DNA of 53,332 bases from Sphingorhabdus sp. Alg239-R122 (GTDB taxonomy: Bacteria > Pseudomonadota > Alphaproteobacteria > Sphingomonadales > Sphingomonadaceae). Location of the stretch: the NCBI RefSeq assembly GCF_900537065.1, contig NZ_UNRC01000013.1, positions 1 through 53,332 on the forward strand, written 5' to 3'. The first letter of the stretch is position 1, and every line of letters begins with the position of its first letter. The notes below the pieces were generated by a model, which did no database searches, was not told the DNA's origin, and was given only the letters and a program-made list of their open reading frames with translations. The position numbers and the translations under genes were made by a program. Positions 16,038 through 25,574 of the stretch are shown here, in pieces.

Positions 16038-16121
16038 CACATCTATCGATTGTTGCAATATATGCAGATATTTGCGATGGCAGCGGCTTAATCGCCACCG
16101 GCGCCATATAAAGAGAATTAC

Positions 16122-16748
16122 ATGACATCATCCGATCTGGCCGAACATTCGCTTGGCCATCGCATCAAGTCCCGCATCACCCGCTTTTTCGGGCCGTGGG
16201 GTGTCTTTTTCAAAGGCTTTGTCAAACATCCCGTCATGGTGGGGTCGATCATCCCGTCCTCGCGCTATACCGTGAAAAAGATGCTGGCACCGGTGGATTG
16301 GGGAAACACCAACCTGTTTGTCGAATATGGCCCGGGAATCGGTACATTTTGCGGTCCTGTTCTTGAGCGTATGAAGGGTGATGCCACCCTGCTGGTGATC
16401 GACACCAATGAAGATTTTATCGAATATCTGCGCAAAACCTTTACTGACAGCCGGTTCAAGGCAGTGCATGGCAGCGCGGCGGATGTAGAAGACATTATCC
16501 GCGAGCACGGGTTTGAACATGCCGATTATGTGCTTTCCGGCTTGCCCTTTTCTACATTGCCGGGTGATCTGGGGCCACAAATCGCGCAAAAAACTGCCGA
16601 TGTGCTGCGCCCGGGTGGTGCGTTTCTGGTGTATCAGTTTACAGCGGCTGCGCGCGATTTCATGACCCCGCATTTCCGCAAGATCGACAGTGGTTATGAG
16701 TTCTGGAACATACTGCCATGCAAGCTGTTCTGGGGCTGGAAAGAATAG
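16122..16748 (+). CDS. Class I SAM-dependent methyltransferase, PmtA-like phospholipid N-methyltransferase
   Basis: A 208-residue protein with an amphipathic, aromatic N-terminus (FFGPWGVFFKGFVKHPVMVG) followed by SIIPSSRY, the opening pattern of alphaproteobacterial PmtA. The SAM motif I is VEYGPGIGTF, motif II is LLVIDTNEDFI, and YVLSGLPFSTLP replaces the NPPY of rRNA dimethylases, as in PmtA. The likely reaction is methylation of phosphatidylethanolamine towards phosphatidylcholine at the inner membrane; whether it makes all three methylations cannot be told. AAAGAGAA upstream serves as ribosome site. A distant KsgA-like rRNA methylase is the less likely alternative. Confidence 0.82.
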   Translation: MTSSDLAEHSLGHRIKSRITRFFGPWGVFFKGFVKHPVMVGSIIPSSRYTVKKMLAPVDWGNTNLFVEYGPGIGTFCGPVLERMKGDATLLVIDTNEDFIEYLRKTFTDSRFKAVHGSAADVEDIIREHGFEHADYVLSGLPFSTLPGDLGPQIAQKTADVLRPGGAFLVYQFTAAARDFMTPHFRKIDSGYEFWNILPCKLFWGWKE

Positions 16749-16783
16749 CCCTGCCAATAGACGGGCAGAGCCACGCATTTCAT

Positions 16784-16812
16784 TGACAAATGGAGGGACT
16801 CGCCCTATCTGC
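16784..16812 (+). promoter_or_regulatory. Sigma-70-like promoter of rpoZ
   Basis: TTGACA at 16784-16789 and TATCTG at 16807-16812 are separated by 17 bases, 40 bases before the rpoZ ATG. A GGAG ribosome site follows near 16841. Confidence 0.6.
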
Positions 16813-16852
16813 GGTCCTTTCCAAGTGTTTTTAAGATTATGGAGCACCATTT

Positions 16853-17197
16853 ATGGCGCGCGTTACCGTTGAAGATTGCGTAGATAAAGTTACCAACCGT
16901 TTTGACCTCGTCCTTGTGGCTGCACAGCGCGCGAGAGAGATTTCAGGCGGTGATGAGCTAACCATTGAGCGTGACCGTGACAAGAATCCGGTTGTAGCGC
17001 TGCGCGAAATCGCCGAAGAAACCATGAAGCCAAAAGAACTGAAGGAAAATCTGATACAGTCCCTGCAGAAAGTGCAGCTGGACGATGATGATACACCCGA
17101 TGAAATCGGTTCGATCAGTCAGTCTGCCGAAGCGCTTCGCCTGACCGCGTCCGCACCGACACGCAGCACCACGATCAGCAAGGATTTCGAAGCGTAA
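16853..17197 (+). CDS. rpoZ: DNA-directed RNA polymerase omega subunit
   Basis: A 114-residue omega subunit, which helps assemble the beta-prime subunit of RNA polymerase and contributes to ppGpp binding. The conserved N-terminal helix pair [30 protein letters not shown] and the strand-helix [10 protein letters not shown] are intact. The C-terminal 45 residues are acidic then Ser/Thr-rich, a tail length usual in alphaproteobacteria. The gene has its own promoter and ends at a strong hairpin. The classic spoT neighbour is not present here, so rpoZ is monocistronic in this genome. Confidence 0.96.
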   Translation: MARVTVEDCVDKVTNRFDLVLVAAQRAREISGGDELTIERDRDKNPVVALREIAEETMKPKELKENLIQSLQKVQLDDDDTPDEIGSISQSAEALRLTASAPTRSTTISKDFEA

Positions 17198-17212
17198 GCA
17201 ACGTTTCACGAG

Positions 17213-17258
17213 AAAATAAAAGGGCCGCAGCGTTTCATCGCCGCGGCCCTTTTATTTT
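17213..17258. terminator. Bidirectional intrinsic terminator between rpoZ and ftsH
   Basis: A perfect 16-base inverted repeat (17213-17228 with 17243-17258, GC core GGGCCGC flanked by A/T runs) with a 14-base loop. Each arm carries a T run on the correct side for both directions, so it can stop rpoZ (plus) and ftsH (minus), which converge on it. Confidence 0.92.
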
Positions 17259-17287
17259 GTCCCGTCCCGTTTGAGGGGAAGAATTAC

Positions 17288-19237
17288 TCAGGCGCCCTGA
17301 GGTTTGGGATCCTGGAACGGTCCCTTTTTCGCGCCGGTTTTGGGGATGGAGCTGCCCGCTGTAGGAATAGGCGCAGCCGGTGTATCATTATCATCGGGGC
17401 GGTCCACCTTGCCAGTATCCAGCAGCTTGTCGATTTCCTCACCGCTCAGCGTTTCATATTCCAGCAGCGCATTGGCAAGCAGGTGGAGCTGGTCCTCATG
17501 GGTTTTCAGCACTTCTTTTGCCCGGTCATAGCCTGCATCGATTATCTTGCGGATTTCCGCGTCGATTTTCTTCGACGTTTCACCCGACATCATCGTGCGC
17601 TGGGTCTGTCCCATGCCGAGATAACCTTCATTCTGCTCCTCATACATGACCGGACCCATTTCATCGGACATGCCCCATTTGGTGACCATGTCCTTGGCCA
17701 AACCGGTCGCGTATTGAATATCGCCGCTGGCGCCGCTTGACACTTTGTCATAGCCGAAAATCACTTCTTCGGCGACGCGGCCACCCATGGACACAGCCAG
17801 GTTGGCGTACATCTTGTCACGGTGATAGCTGTAATTATCCCGTTCAGGCAGGCGCATGACCATACCCAGCGCGCGGCCGCGCGGAATGATGGTTGCCTTG
17901 TGAATCGGGTCAGATGCCGGTTCATGGACCGATACAATGGCATGGCCCGCCTCATGATAGGCGGTCATTTTCTTTTCATCCTCGGTCATCACCATGGACT
18001 TGCGCTCGCTGCCCATCATGACCTTGTCCTTGGCTTCTTCAAATTCGTCCATCGCCACCAGGCGCTTTTGCCTGCGCGCAGCCAAAAGCGCCGCTTCATT
18101 GACGAGGTTGGCAAGATCCGCACCGGAAAATCCAGGTGTTCCGCGCGCAATAGTGCGGGCGTTGACATCAGGTGCCAATGGCACTTTCTTCATATGCACC
18201 TGTAGAATTTTTTCACGCCCTTCGATATCAGGAACCGGTACAACGACCTGCCTGTCGAAACGGCCGGGACGTAGCAATGCAGGATCAAGCACGTCTGGAC
18301 GGTTGGTGGCGGCGATGATGATAATACCTTCATTCGCCTCAAAACCATCCATCTCGACCAATAACTGATTGAGCGTCTGCTCACGCTCATCATTGGAGTT
18401 GCCCATACCCGAACCGCGATGACGGCCCACAGCGTCAATCTCGTCAATAAAGACTATGCAAGGCGCGTTTTTCTTCGCCTGCTCAAACATGTCGCGCACG
18501 CGGCTTGCGCCCACACCGACAAACATTTCAACGAAGTCCGAACCTGAAATAGTGAAGAACGGTACGCCCGCCTCGCCCGCGATCGCACGCGCGAGCAATG
18601 TCTTACCCGTACCGGGCGAACCCACCAGCAATGCGCCTTTCGGAATCTGTCCGCCAAGCCGCGCAAATTTGGAAGGGTCTCTTAAAAACTCGACAATTTC
18701 CTGTAATTCCTCGCGTGCTTCATCAATGCCGGCAACATCTTCAAACGTGACCTTGCCCTGTTTTTCGGTGAGCAGCTTCGCTTTCGACTTGCCAAAACCC
18801 ATGGCGCCGCCAGCACCGCCGCCTTTCTGCACCTGTCGGAGCACGAAAAAAGCAATGCCGAGAATCAGCAGGAAGGGCAGCGCCTGAATTAGCAGCACAG
18901 TCAGCAGACTGGTCTGTTCCTTCGGTGCGCCGCTATATTCAACGCCCTCATCCTCGAGCAGTTTTACCAACGTGGGGTCATTCGGCACCTGCTTGGTGGC
19001 GAACATGGTGGTGTCATTATATTTGCCAACGATACTGTCCGGCCCGATCTGGACAGATTTGACCTCGCCGCTCACCACCTTTTCCTTAAAGGCACTGTAG
19101 CTGATCTCTGTCGTCGCCGCAGCCTGGCCGCGGTCGAACATCGATACAACCACCAGCAGTGCAATAATAACCCCTGCCCAGATGAGCATGTTTTTCATCC
19201 ACGGATTGGGGCCGCTGGGTTCCTGTTCGTCATTCAT
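17288..19237 (-). CDS. ftsH: ATP-dependent zinc metalloprotease FtsH
   Basis: A 649-residue inner-membrane AAA+ protease that degrades misfolded membrane proteins and short-lived regulators. Two membrane helices (about 16-33 and 112-133) frame a small periplasmic domain. The AAA module has Walker A GSPGTGKT (206-213), Walker [12 protein letters not shown] and the second-region-of-homology [20 protein letters not shown]; the zinc protease motif is HEAGH (428-432). The Walker A has serine where proline is common, which the GxxGxGK[ST] consensus allows. The tail after about residue 600 is low complexity. Last gene of the minus-strand run with tilS and cpoB, 131 bases after tilS. Confidence 0.98.
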   Translation of the reverse strand: MNDEQEPSGPNPWMKNMLIWAGVIIALLVVVSMFDRGQAAATTEISYSAFKEKVVSGEVKSVQIGPDSIVGKYNDTTMFATKQVPNDPTLVKLLEDEGVEYSGAPKEQTSLLTVLLIQALPFLLILGIAFFVLRQVQKGGGAGGAMGFGKSKAKLLTEKQGKVTFEDVAGIDEAREELQEIVEFLRDPSKFARLGGQIPKGALLVGSPGTGKTLLARAIAGEAGVPFFTISGSDFVEMFVGVGASRVRDMFEQAKKNAPCIVFIDEIDAVGRHRGSGMGNSNDEREQTLNQLLVEMDGFEANEGIIIIAATNRPDVLDPALLRPGRFDRQVVVPVPDIEGREKILQVHMKKVPLAPDVNARTIARGTPGFSGADLANLVNEAALLAARRQKRLVAMDEFEEAKDKVMMGSERKSMVMTEDEKKMTAYHEAGHAIVSVHEPASDPIHKATIIPRGRALGMVMRLPERDNYSYHRDKMYANLAVSMGGRVAEEVIFGYDKVSSGASGDIQYATGLAKDMVTKWGMSDEMGPVMYEEQNEGYLGMGQTQRTMMSGETSKKIDAEIRKIIDAGYDRAKEVLKTHEDQLHLLANALLEYETLSGEEIDKLLDTGKVDRPDDNDTPAAPIPTAGSSIPKTGAKKGPFQDPKPQGA

Positions 19238-19368
19238 AATTCGAATCTTTCGGTAAACTGTCTATTTGCCAAGATAAGCGCAATATCCTGAATGACAATA
19301 TAATGCCGCGCACAAAGGTAGTGTATTCTTTGATTTCCGCCAAATTTTCATGCAAAATGCCACAATAT

Positions 19369-20331
19369 TCAGCTCGCGCGCGGCTTTTCCCCGCTTCGCG
19401 GTGGGGCGGGACGGAATCTCCATACAGACCCGCCCGCACATAAAATATCGCCAATCATGGTCTTTTCACCGGCCTTTAGCGCGGCCAGTGCGCGCATTAT
19501 ACTTTCCCCGCGCGGCTGTGTGCCGGGTGCGAGTAGCGCTATGCAATGCAGCAGCAAACGGCGCAGGACTTCGGTGGGATAATCCGTATTGCCAAGCGTT
19601 ACGGCGTTTCCATCACGAAGCACATAGGCATCCGCTTCCCGCATGACCACCCAGTCCAGCGCAGTGCCCGCATCGGCAAGCGAGCGCGCCGACCGGTTGG
19701 CAGCGACTGCATCCAGCATGTCGAGTGATTCCAGCGCATGGCGCATTCGGACACGGTCAAAATCAATATTGGCATTGCTCGGATCATGCACATGAGGAAT
19801 GGCATGGACCGCGCAATATTCCAGCAGTTCCGCTTTACGAAAGTCCAGAAGTGGCCGCACAATATTGCCGTTTATCGCCCGCACTCCGCTGAGCCCATCC
19901 AACCCGGCCCCGCGTGCCAGCCGCAGCAGCAATGTTTCCAGCTGGTCATCACTATGATGTGCGGTCGCAATCCATAAGCATTCATTCTGTGCGGCCCAGT
20001 CATTCAGCAATGCATAGCGCGCGGCCCGGGCCCCTGACTGGAGATTGCCGGTAATTGGCCTTGCCGGATGCAGAACATTGTGCGGGATATTCTGCGCTGC
20101 ACAATAGTCAGCTACCATGGCGGCTTCATCCGCGCTTTCGCTGCGCAGGCCATGGTCCACCGTCGCGGCACGGATACGGCCCGGCCAGACATGATGCCCC
20201 AGCGCAAGTAATGCCATGCTGTCCGGGCCGCCTGACACCGCAATGCCCAGATGTGCAGCAGAACCCGCAAAACCGGGTATCAGTTTTTCAAGGCTTCCCT
20301 GAAAGCGTTCTTCAATGGGCCTGCCCGCCAT
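19369..20331 (-). CDS. tilS: tRNA(Ile)-lysidine synthase
   Basis: A 320-residue N-type ATP pyrophosphatase that attaches lysine to C34 of the CAU-anticodon isoleucine tRNA so that it reads AUA codons. The P-loop SGGPDS lies at 33-38; ATVDHGLR, ARAARYALL, ATAHHSDDQLETLLLRLARGAGLDGLSG and RPLLDFRKAELLEYC are the family blocks. At 320 residues it is shorter than the E. coli enzyme (about 430), with a reduced C-terminal region, as in many alphaproteobacteria. It starts 12 bases after cpoB and is followed by ftsH. Confidence 0.95.
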   Translation of the reverse strand: MAGRPIEERFQGSLEKLIPGFAGSAAHLGIAVSGGPDSMALLALGHHVWPGRIRAATVDHGLRSESADEAAMVADYCAAQNIPHNVLHPARPITGNLQSGARAARYALLNDWAAQNECLWIATAHHSDDQLETLLLRLARGAGLDGLSGVRAINGNIVRPLLDFRKAELLEYCAVHAIPHVHDPSNANIDFDRVRMRHALESLDMLDAVAANRSARSLADAGTALDWVVMREADAYVLRDGNAVTLGNTDYPTEVLRRLLLHCIALLAPGTQPRGESIMRALAALKAGEKTMIGDILCAGGSVWRFRPAPPRSGEKPRAS

Positions 20332-20343
20332 ATCACAGATATT

Positions 20344-21255
20344 CTACTGGCACTCTGCGGTGCTGCGCCCCGCAGACAGGTCATTCGAAAGGCGGCCGAC
20401 TGCCACATCGGGATATACCTCGACAAGCTCGTCAAATGCCGCGCATGCTTTCACATTTTCCTGTTGCTGGATCATGGTCATGCCCAGGAAGTAAAGACTG
20501 TCTGCCGCTCGTGCACCATCAGGTTTTTCCTGGTAATTGCTCAGGAAGGTCTTGGCTGCCAGATTAAGTTTGCCATCATCCATATAGGCACGGCCAAGCA
20601 AGTTCCGGGCATGGCTATTGCGACTGTGCGAAGGATGATTATCGACAGTCTTTTTCAGCTGCTGCTGCGCCTCGGGATAGAATTTGGCATCCCAGAGGCG
20701 GAAACCGTAGATATATTCATCTTCGCCGGCATTACCGCTGTCTGGCTTCACAATCGCCGCAACTTGTGCCACGCGGTCATCAGAAGGCGCTGCCACAGCT
20801 GCTGCCTCTTCGGCAGCGTCCACCGCCGTGGGCGTAGCCTGAGAAGTGTTCACCGCCTGCGTTTCTTCAGAAGCTGCCGCCTCCAGCGCATCGAGCCGTG
20901 CGGTCAATTGACCCAGTTTATATCCATTTTCCTCTGTTTGCGCTGTCAGCGCAGCCAACTGCGCCTCTAGGGCATCGACCCGTGCCAACAGGTCCGCTAC
21001 TGCTGTGTCCGCGCTCGTACCACGTGTTTGGGCGGTGCGCTCTGGCGTGCGGATCTCCGGTTCAAAGAAACGCTCCGACCCGCCCGGAAAGACCTTACGC
21101 TGCACTGCGCGCATTTCCTTTTCCAGTTTTTCAACGCGCAGCTCGGTATCACCGCGTTGTGCCGTGGCACCTGATGCAGGCAGCATCATGGCGGCTATGG
21201 CGAGCGGGGCAAATATTTTATTCAAAACGGGGGTTTTCACCTGTAACTTCTCCAA
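20344..21255 (-). CDS. cpoB: Tol-Pal system periplasmic protein CpoB/YbgF
   Basis: A 303-residue exported protein: signal peptide (residues about 1-32, ending SGATAQ), an N-terminal coiled coil (LRVEKLEKEMRAVQRKVF and DLLARVDALEAQLAALTAQ), an Ala/Glu-rich linker, and C-terminal TPR repeats starting EYIYGFRLWDAKFYPEAQQQL with NLLGRAYMDDGKL. CpoB coordinates outer-membrane constriction by Tol-Pal with septal peptidoglycan synthesis. The tol and pal genes themselves are not in the window. It precedes tilS by 12 bases. Two long coiled-coil stretches separated by short breaks are usual for the alphaproteobacterial form. Confidence 0.9.
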   Translation of the reverse strand: MEKLQVKTPVLNKIFAPLAIAAMMLPASGATAQRGDTELRVEKLEKEMRAVQRKVFPGGSERFFEPEIRTPERTAQTRGTSADTAVADLLARVDALEAQLAALTAQTEENGYKLGQLTARLDALEAAASEETQAVNTSQATPTAVDAAEEAAAVAAPSDDRVAQVAAIVKPDSGNAGEDEYIYGFRLWDAKFYPEAQQQLKKTVDNHPSHSRNSHARNLLGRAYMDDGKLNLAAKTFLSNYQEKPDGARAADSLYFLGMTMIQQQENVKACAAFDELVEVYPDVAVGRLSNDLSAGRSTAECQ

Positions 21256-21313
21256 ATCCAGAATATCTTAAATAGGTTGCCAGTTAACGCACATGCCATG
21301 AAGCGGGGCTGAA

Positions 21314-22414
21314 TCATCCCTCTGTTGCATTGTTATCGCCGTTACCCTCTTGCTCTGGCGCAGGTTCAGCAGAGGCGGTATTTTCCTCTGCGGCGACAGG
21401 CGGCGGCGCAACAGGCGCGGCATCCGTTTCTGTTTGCGCAGCGCGAGGTTCGTCACGAGGCTCTGCTTGCGCTGTAGTTACCGTAGCGGCCTCGCGCGCA
21501 GGGGCGGACGCCGCAGCCGGTACTGCGCTGGCCGATGGTGATGGTGATGGTGATGGAGTCGTTTCAGATGCAGCACCCTGCGCCGGTCTTGCCAGCAGCG
21601 CGGCGGCGCTCACTGGCATATCGGCAACAGTCACGGCTTCGGTGCTAAGCGGTGCCACAGTCTGTCCGCCAATCGTGACCGCCAATGCATCGGGGCGTCC
21701 CGTTAGAATCTGCGGGTTTTGCGCATCAGCCGGAACCACGAACCGATCACCCAGTTTCATAGTGTTTTCGAACAGGCGTGCTCCATCGGCTTCGTAAAAG
21801 CGGACCCAGATATCGTCTTCCTTGGCAATAAAGACCACCTCACCGCCCGTTGGCGCCGCATCAGTGGTGGTGACTGCATTGTCACCGCCTGCCGAGGCCA
21901 CAGCCTCATCCTCTGCATCCGCGCCGACGAGATCCATTTCCGCCTGCGGGTAAAAATAGGTGCGCCACGCAGCATAGCCGCCAACAATCAGGGCAATGCC
22001 CAGCAGCGCCGCAACCCATGCCAGCCGTGAAGACGGTATTTTGGAAGGATCCTCAAGCTCATGGCCCGCACTGCCATGATAACTGGCATCGCCATGTCCC
22101 ATTTCATCTTTGAGGTCGGACACAAGTTCCGCAGCGGGCATACCCACGGCTGAGGCATAGGCTTTTACAAACCCAACAGCATAGGTGCGGCCCGGCAGCG
22201 CATCATAATCACTTGCTTCAATCGCCTCGAGATGGCGCATGGGTACCCGTGTGGTTGCCGCAATATCAGCGAGCTCTTTTTTCTGTTCGACACGCGCCTC
22301 GCGAAGCCGGTCACCGACCGTGTGAAACACAAATTCCTCGCTTTCCGGCCCTGTTTCATGATCGGCATTTTCGCCTGCATCATATTCGCCGGATTCATTG
22401 TCCTCGGAGGCCAC
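21314..22414 (-). CDS. RodZ-like helix-turn-helix membrane protein (DUF4115)
   Basis: A 366-residue bitopic protein. An acidic N-terminal leader (1-30) is followed by a RodZ-type HTH (about 31-100, TVGDRLREARVEQKKELADI and RHLEAIEASDYDALPGRTYAVGFVKAYA), a juxtamembrane linker, one membrane helix (about 132-149) and a periplasmic DUF4115 domain (about 190-265, VVFIAKEDDIWVRFYEADG and LTGRPDALAVTIGG). The tail is low complexity, Ala/Pro/Glu/Thr-rich. RodZ links the MreB cytoskeleton to the elongation machinery and shapes the cell. Lies between ptsP and cpoB on the same strand. Confidence 0.88.
   Translation of the reverse strand: MASEDNESGEYDAGENADHETGPESEEFVFHTVGDRLREARVEQKKELADIAATTRVPMRHLEAIEASDYDALPGRTYAVGFVKAYASAVGMPAAELVSDLKDEMGHGDASYHGSAGHELEDPSKIPSSRLAWVAALLGIALIVGGYAAWRTYFYPQAEMDLVGADAEDEAVASAGGDNAVTTTDAAPTGGEVVFIAKEDDIWVRFYEADGARLFENTMKLGDRFVVPADAQNPQILTGRPDALAVTIGGQTVAPLSTEAVTVADMPVSAAALLARPAQGAASETTPSPSPSPSASAVPAAASAPAREAATVTTAQAEPRDEPRAAQTETDAAPVAPPPVAAEENTASAEPAPEQEGNGDNNATEG
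21534..21556. repeat. Hexanucleotide tandem repeat inside the rodZ-like gene
   Basis: GATGGT is repeated almost four times on the plus strand, coding a Ser-Pro run in the periplasmic tail of the RodZ-like protein. The six-base unit means length changes would add or remove Ser-Pro pairs without breaking the frame. Confidence 0.85.
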
Positions 22415-22543
22415 TGTTCTCTCCTAAAAAAACGTGTGTGCGCGCTTTATTATTATTTTTATTTATGTCTTCTTAAAAGCATCGAAACACTGCGCAAGTC
22501 AACGCAATTCCGGCGATTCGCCGGGGCAGAGGGTAAATTTGCG

Positions 22544-24829
22544 TCACGAGCGGCTAAGCTCAGCATGTTTTTTCGACCATGCCTTGAGCTCTGCGCGCAT
22601 ATTAGCGGGCGGATTTGCAATCATTTCATCCATTTTCTGCACAGCTTCAGCATAGTTGAGTGAGCGGATCATGGCCTTGACCGGTCCAACCGCGGCCGGT
22701 GTGATTGAAAGCCTTTCTACGCCCAATCCAATCAACGCCAGCGCCTCAAGGCGACGCCCCCCCATTTCACCGCACACGGCCAAATCGACATTGTGCGGCG
22801 CGACTCCCTCTACCACGCGTTTGATGAATCGCATAATGGCAGGACTGAGCCAGTCATAACGCTCGGCGAGTTTCGGATGTGCCCGATCAGCGGCGAAAAG
22901 GAATTGGGTCAGGTCATTTGTGCCAATCGAAAGGAAATCGATTTTCGGTCCCAATATGTCGAGCATTTCAGCAAGTGCCGGCACTTCAAGCATGGCCCCG
23001 TAACGGATGCGGAGCGGCAGCATTTTCTTGCGGTCCGCAAGATAGACCTTCTGGCTTTCAAACAGATCGCGCGCCGCATCAAATTCCCATGGTTCGGACA
23101 CCATTGGAAACATGACATTGAGCGTGCGTCCACCCGCAGCCTCCAGCAGCGCGCGGGCCTGCGCTTTCAGCAGGCCATCGCGCTCCAGTGCCACTCGAAG
23201 CGCGCGCCAGCCCATGGCTGGATTCTCCTCCGCAATACCGTCATCGTGCATATAGGGGAGCGACTTGTCACCGCCAATATCAACGGTACGGAATATGACG
23301 GGCTTGTCTCCCGCCGCATCGATCACATCCCGATATAGCCTGAGCTGCTTTTCGCGCTGCGGCAACGTGGCGGAAACAAGAAACTGGAATTCAGTGCGGA
23401 ACAGGCCAATGCCATCCGCGCCAGTTGTGGAAATCGCCGCAACATCATCACGTAAACCCGCATTGACCATCACCGAAATACGCTTGCCGTCCTGCGTCAC
23501 CGCTTCTTCGTCGCGCATCGAAGCATAGACTGCCTGACGCGCCTTGCTCTGCCCCAGTTTCTCCTCAAACGCCTCGATAATATTGGCGCTGGGCCGAATG
23601 AGCAGTGAATTCTCAATGGCATCAAGCAGCAGGTGATCGCCCTCACGCACCATATGGCGAATGCCCTGCATGCGTCCAATAACCGGAATGCCAAGCGCGC
23701 GCGCCACGATAATCACATGCGCGGTGAGCGAGCCTTCCTCCAGGATCACGCCCTTGAGCCGCCGCCGGTCATATTCAAGCAGTTCGGCAGGGCCCAGGTT
23801 GCGGGCAATCAGGATAGTGTCATTGCGCAACCCCAGCTGCGCCGCAGTGCTGATCTGTCCCGAAACAATGCGCAGCAGGCGGTTCGCCAGATCCTCCAGA
23901 TCATGCATGCGGTCAGCGAGCAGCGGATCATCAATCTGCCGCATGCGCATACGGGTATGCTGCTGCACCCGCTCGATCGCAGCCTCAGCGGTGAGCCCGC
24001 TGTCAATCGCTTCATTGATCCGGCGTGACCAGCCCTCGTCATAGGCAAACATCTTATAGGTCTGCAGCACTTCTTCATGCTCTCCACCAACGCCAAAATC
24101 CGCCTGAGACGCCATTTTGTCAATCTGCATGCGCATCTTGTCAAAGGCGCTGTAAACGCGCTGACGCTCGGCCTCGATATCCTCGGCCACTACATGCTCA
24201 ATGGTGATGCGCGGCTGGTGAAATACCGCCTTGCCGCTCGCGATGCCCATGACCAGCGGCAGGCCATTCAGGTTTTCAGGTGCCGTACTCGTGCGGCCCT
24301 CTCTGGCTTCCGCCTCGGTATCGACAAGGTCGGCATTGGTGATAAGCTCTGACAGTACCATCGCCACAGTTTGCAGCGCCTCTATTTCGACATCATCATA
24401 TTTGCGCGGCTCGACATGCTGTACACACACAACGCCAATGGCGCGTTCACGCCGCACTATCGGGACACCTGCAAAGCTGTGAAATTTTTCTTCACCCGTT
24501 TCCGGGCGGTATTGAAAATCGGGATGCGCCGCGGCTTCGTCCAGGTTCAGCATCTCGACATTTTTAGCAATAGTGCCGGTCAACCCCTCGCCCAGGGCCA
24601 GTTTGGTGACATGCACCGCCGATTGGTTAAGGCCGCGCGTCGCAAACAGCTCCAGCGCACCTTCGCGGCGCAGATAGATCGAACATACCTCACTGTTAAG
24701 CGCCGTTCCGATAATGTCGACAACCTGATTCAGCTTTTGCTGCGCCGATGCTTTTGATGCCATCACATCATGCAGGCGGGTCAATATATTACGGGCGGCA
24801 CTGGCCGGTGTGGATGCAGGTTTCGACAT
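22544..24829 (-). CDS. ptsP: Phosphoenolpyruvate-protein phosphotransferase PtsP (enzyme I of the nitrogen PTS)
   Basis: A 761-residue cytosolic protein. An N-terminal GAF sensor domain (about 20-165, LGEGLTGTIAKN and GVPIVRRERAIGVVCVQH) is followed by the enzyme I body: the N-terminal helical/phosphohistidine region with H371 in SLTAHVIIVARALG, and the PEP-binding TIM barrel with GIGLFRTEFQFL, FRTVDIGGDKSLPY, MFPMVSEPWEFDAAR and FLSIGTNDLTQFL. It passes phosphate from PEP to NPr and then EIIA-Ntr, linking nitrogen and carbon state to potassium transport and stress control. Most family members have T-S-H-A around the active histidine; here it is T-A-H-V, with the histidine itself kept. Heads the rodZ-cpoB-tilS-ftsH run. 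Confidence 0.95.
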   Translation of the reverse strand: MSKPASTPASAARNILTRLHDVMASKASAQQKLNQVVDIIGTALNSEVCSIYLRREGALELFATRGLNQSAVHVTKLALGEGLTGTIAKNVEMLNLDEAAAHPDFQYRPETGEEKFHSFAGVPIVRRERAIGVVCVQHVEPRKYDDVEIEALQTVAMVLSELITNADLVDTEAEAREGRTSTAPENLNGLPLVMGIASGKAVFHQPRITIEHVVAEDIEAERQRVYSAFDKMRMQIDKMASQADFGVGGEHEEVLQTYKMFAYDEGWSRRINEAIDSGLTAEAAIERVQQHTRMRMRQIDDPLLADRMHDLEDLANRLLRIVSGQISTAAQLGLRNDTILIARNLGPAELLEYDRRRLKGVILEEGSLTAHVIIVARALGIPVIGRMQGIRHMVREGDHLLLDAIENSLLIRPSANIIEAFEEKLGQSKARQAVYASMRDEEAVTQDGKRISVMVNAGLRDDVAAISTTGADGIGLFRTEFQFLVSATLPQREKQLRLYRDVIDAAGDKPVIFRTVDIGGDKSLPYMHDDGIAEENPAMGWRALRVALERDGLLKAQARALLEAAGGRTLNVMFPMVSEPWEFDAARDLFESQKVYLADRKKMLPLRIRYGAMLEVPALAEMLDILGPKIDFLSIGTNDLTQFLFAADRAHPKLAERYDWLSPAIMRFIKRVVEGVAPHNVDLAVCGEMGGRRLEALALIGLGVERLSITPAAVGPVKAMIRSLNYAEAVQKMDEMIANPPANMRAELKAWSKKHAELSRS

Positions 24830-24886
24830 GGCGCATATGATAGCAGAAGCGCATTCTACGCGCTATCGGCAAAGACAGTCCTGCAA

Positions 24887-24919
24887 GAAAAAACCCGCGC
24901 CGGTCATCCCCGGGCGGGT
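24887..24919 (-). terminator. Intrinsic terminator after the minus-strand DUF465 gene
   Basis: Read on the minus strand, ACCCGC (24914-24919) pairs with GCGGGT (24893-24898), with an inner CCGG/CCGG extension, and a run of six T follows (24888-24893). It is 27 bases downstream of the small DUF465 gene and upstream of ptsP, separating the two. Confidence 0.78.
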
Positions 24920-24945
24920 CTTTGCCTGTCACGTTTTCAGGTAGG

Positions 24946-25101
24946 TTATGCCATTGTCAGCTCTTCCTTGATTTTTAGTTTTTCCTTTTTGAGCTGGGCC
25001 AGTTTCTGTGTGTCAGGGGCAGGACGGAGTTCCTCGGCATGAATCTTTTCTTCGAGCCCGTTATGTTTTTCCTGTAACGCATTGATATGGCTATCGCTCA
25101 T
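24946..25101 (-). CDS. Small DUF465 (YdcH/SlyX-like) protein
   Basis: A 51-residue, entirely helical, charged protein (MSDSHINALQEKHNGLEEKI ... KLKIKEELTMA). The alternating Lys/Glu and Leu pattern with QLKKEKLKIKEEL is the DUF465 signature: two short antiparallel coiled-coil helices. A GGAG ribosome site precedes the ATG and an intrinsic terminator follows the stop, so it is an independent short transcript. The function of the family is unknown. A second DUF465 gene lies divergently 169 bases away. Confidence 0.85.
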   Translation of the reverse strand: MSDSHINALQEKHNGLEEKIHAEELRPAPDTQKLAQLKKEKLKIKEELTMA

Positions 25102-25270
25102 AAAGCTTCTCCTTTTCGACTCACATAAGTTGATGGACGTAGTGAAACATAAAATTACGATTTTGTCACATATGGCGACATGATATTTGCGCTGTGTCTT
25201 TCATGACGTGCGATAATCGGTTATACAAATGGACAATTCCCGGTAATCAGCAGGCGATGAATATCCCGTT

Positions 25271-25465
25271 ATGAGCAGCGCGCAGCTAAAGCAGCTTGAA
25301 ATGATGAAAACCGAACACCGCGACCTTGATCAAGCGATCGACGCGTTGCGCGCCGCCGGTATACGTGACGAAATGCAGATTGCCCGGCTCAAAAAACGCA
25401 AGCTGAAACTCCGCGATGAAATTGCTCATCTGGAGGACCAGATAATTCCCGACATTATTGCCTGA
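25271..25465 (+). CDS. DUF465 (YdcH-like) protein
   Basis: A 64-residue helical protein, MSSAQLKQLEMMKTEHRDL then RDEMQIARLKKRKLKLRDEIAHLEDQI. It is a better match to the DUF465 consensus (EHRDLDQAI followed by ARLKKRKLKLRDEI) than the divergent neighbour. The function is unknown; the fold is predicted to be a helical hairpin. In alphaproteobacteria a DUF465 gene often sits beside DUF1465, as here, where DUF1465 follows about 110 bases downstream. Confidence 0.9.
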   Translation: MSSAQLKQLEMMKTEHRDLDQAIDALRAAGIRDEMQIARLKKRKLKLRDEIAHLEDQIIPDIIA

Positions 25466-25574
25466 ACTGCTCTTTGGACGGAAGGGTGCATGAAAGCACG
25501 TTCATGCCGTCCTGAACTGGGACAGCTTTGGATCGGTAGACAGAAAAAGCCTTAACGCCCTTTCCAGCCACGCT

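Noticed and set aside
16741-16770. Short CTGCC/GGCAG hairpin after the PmtA-like gene as a terminator
   Set aside because: The stem is short and no T run follows, so terminator function is not supported.
16128-16850. 240-residue minus-strand frame opposite the PmtA-like gene
   Set aside because: It is the antisense of a gene with strong SAM motifs, and the translation has no family features.
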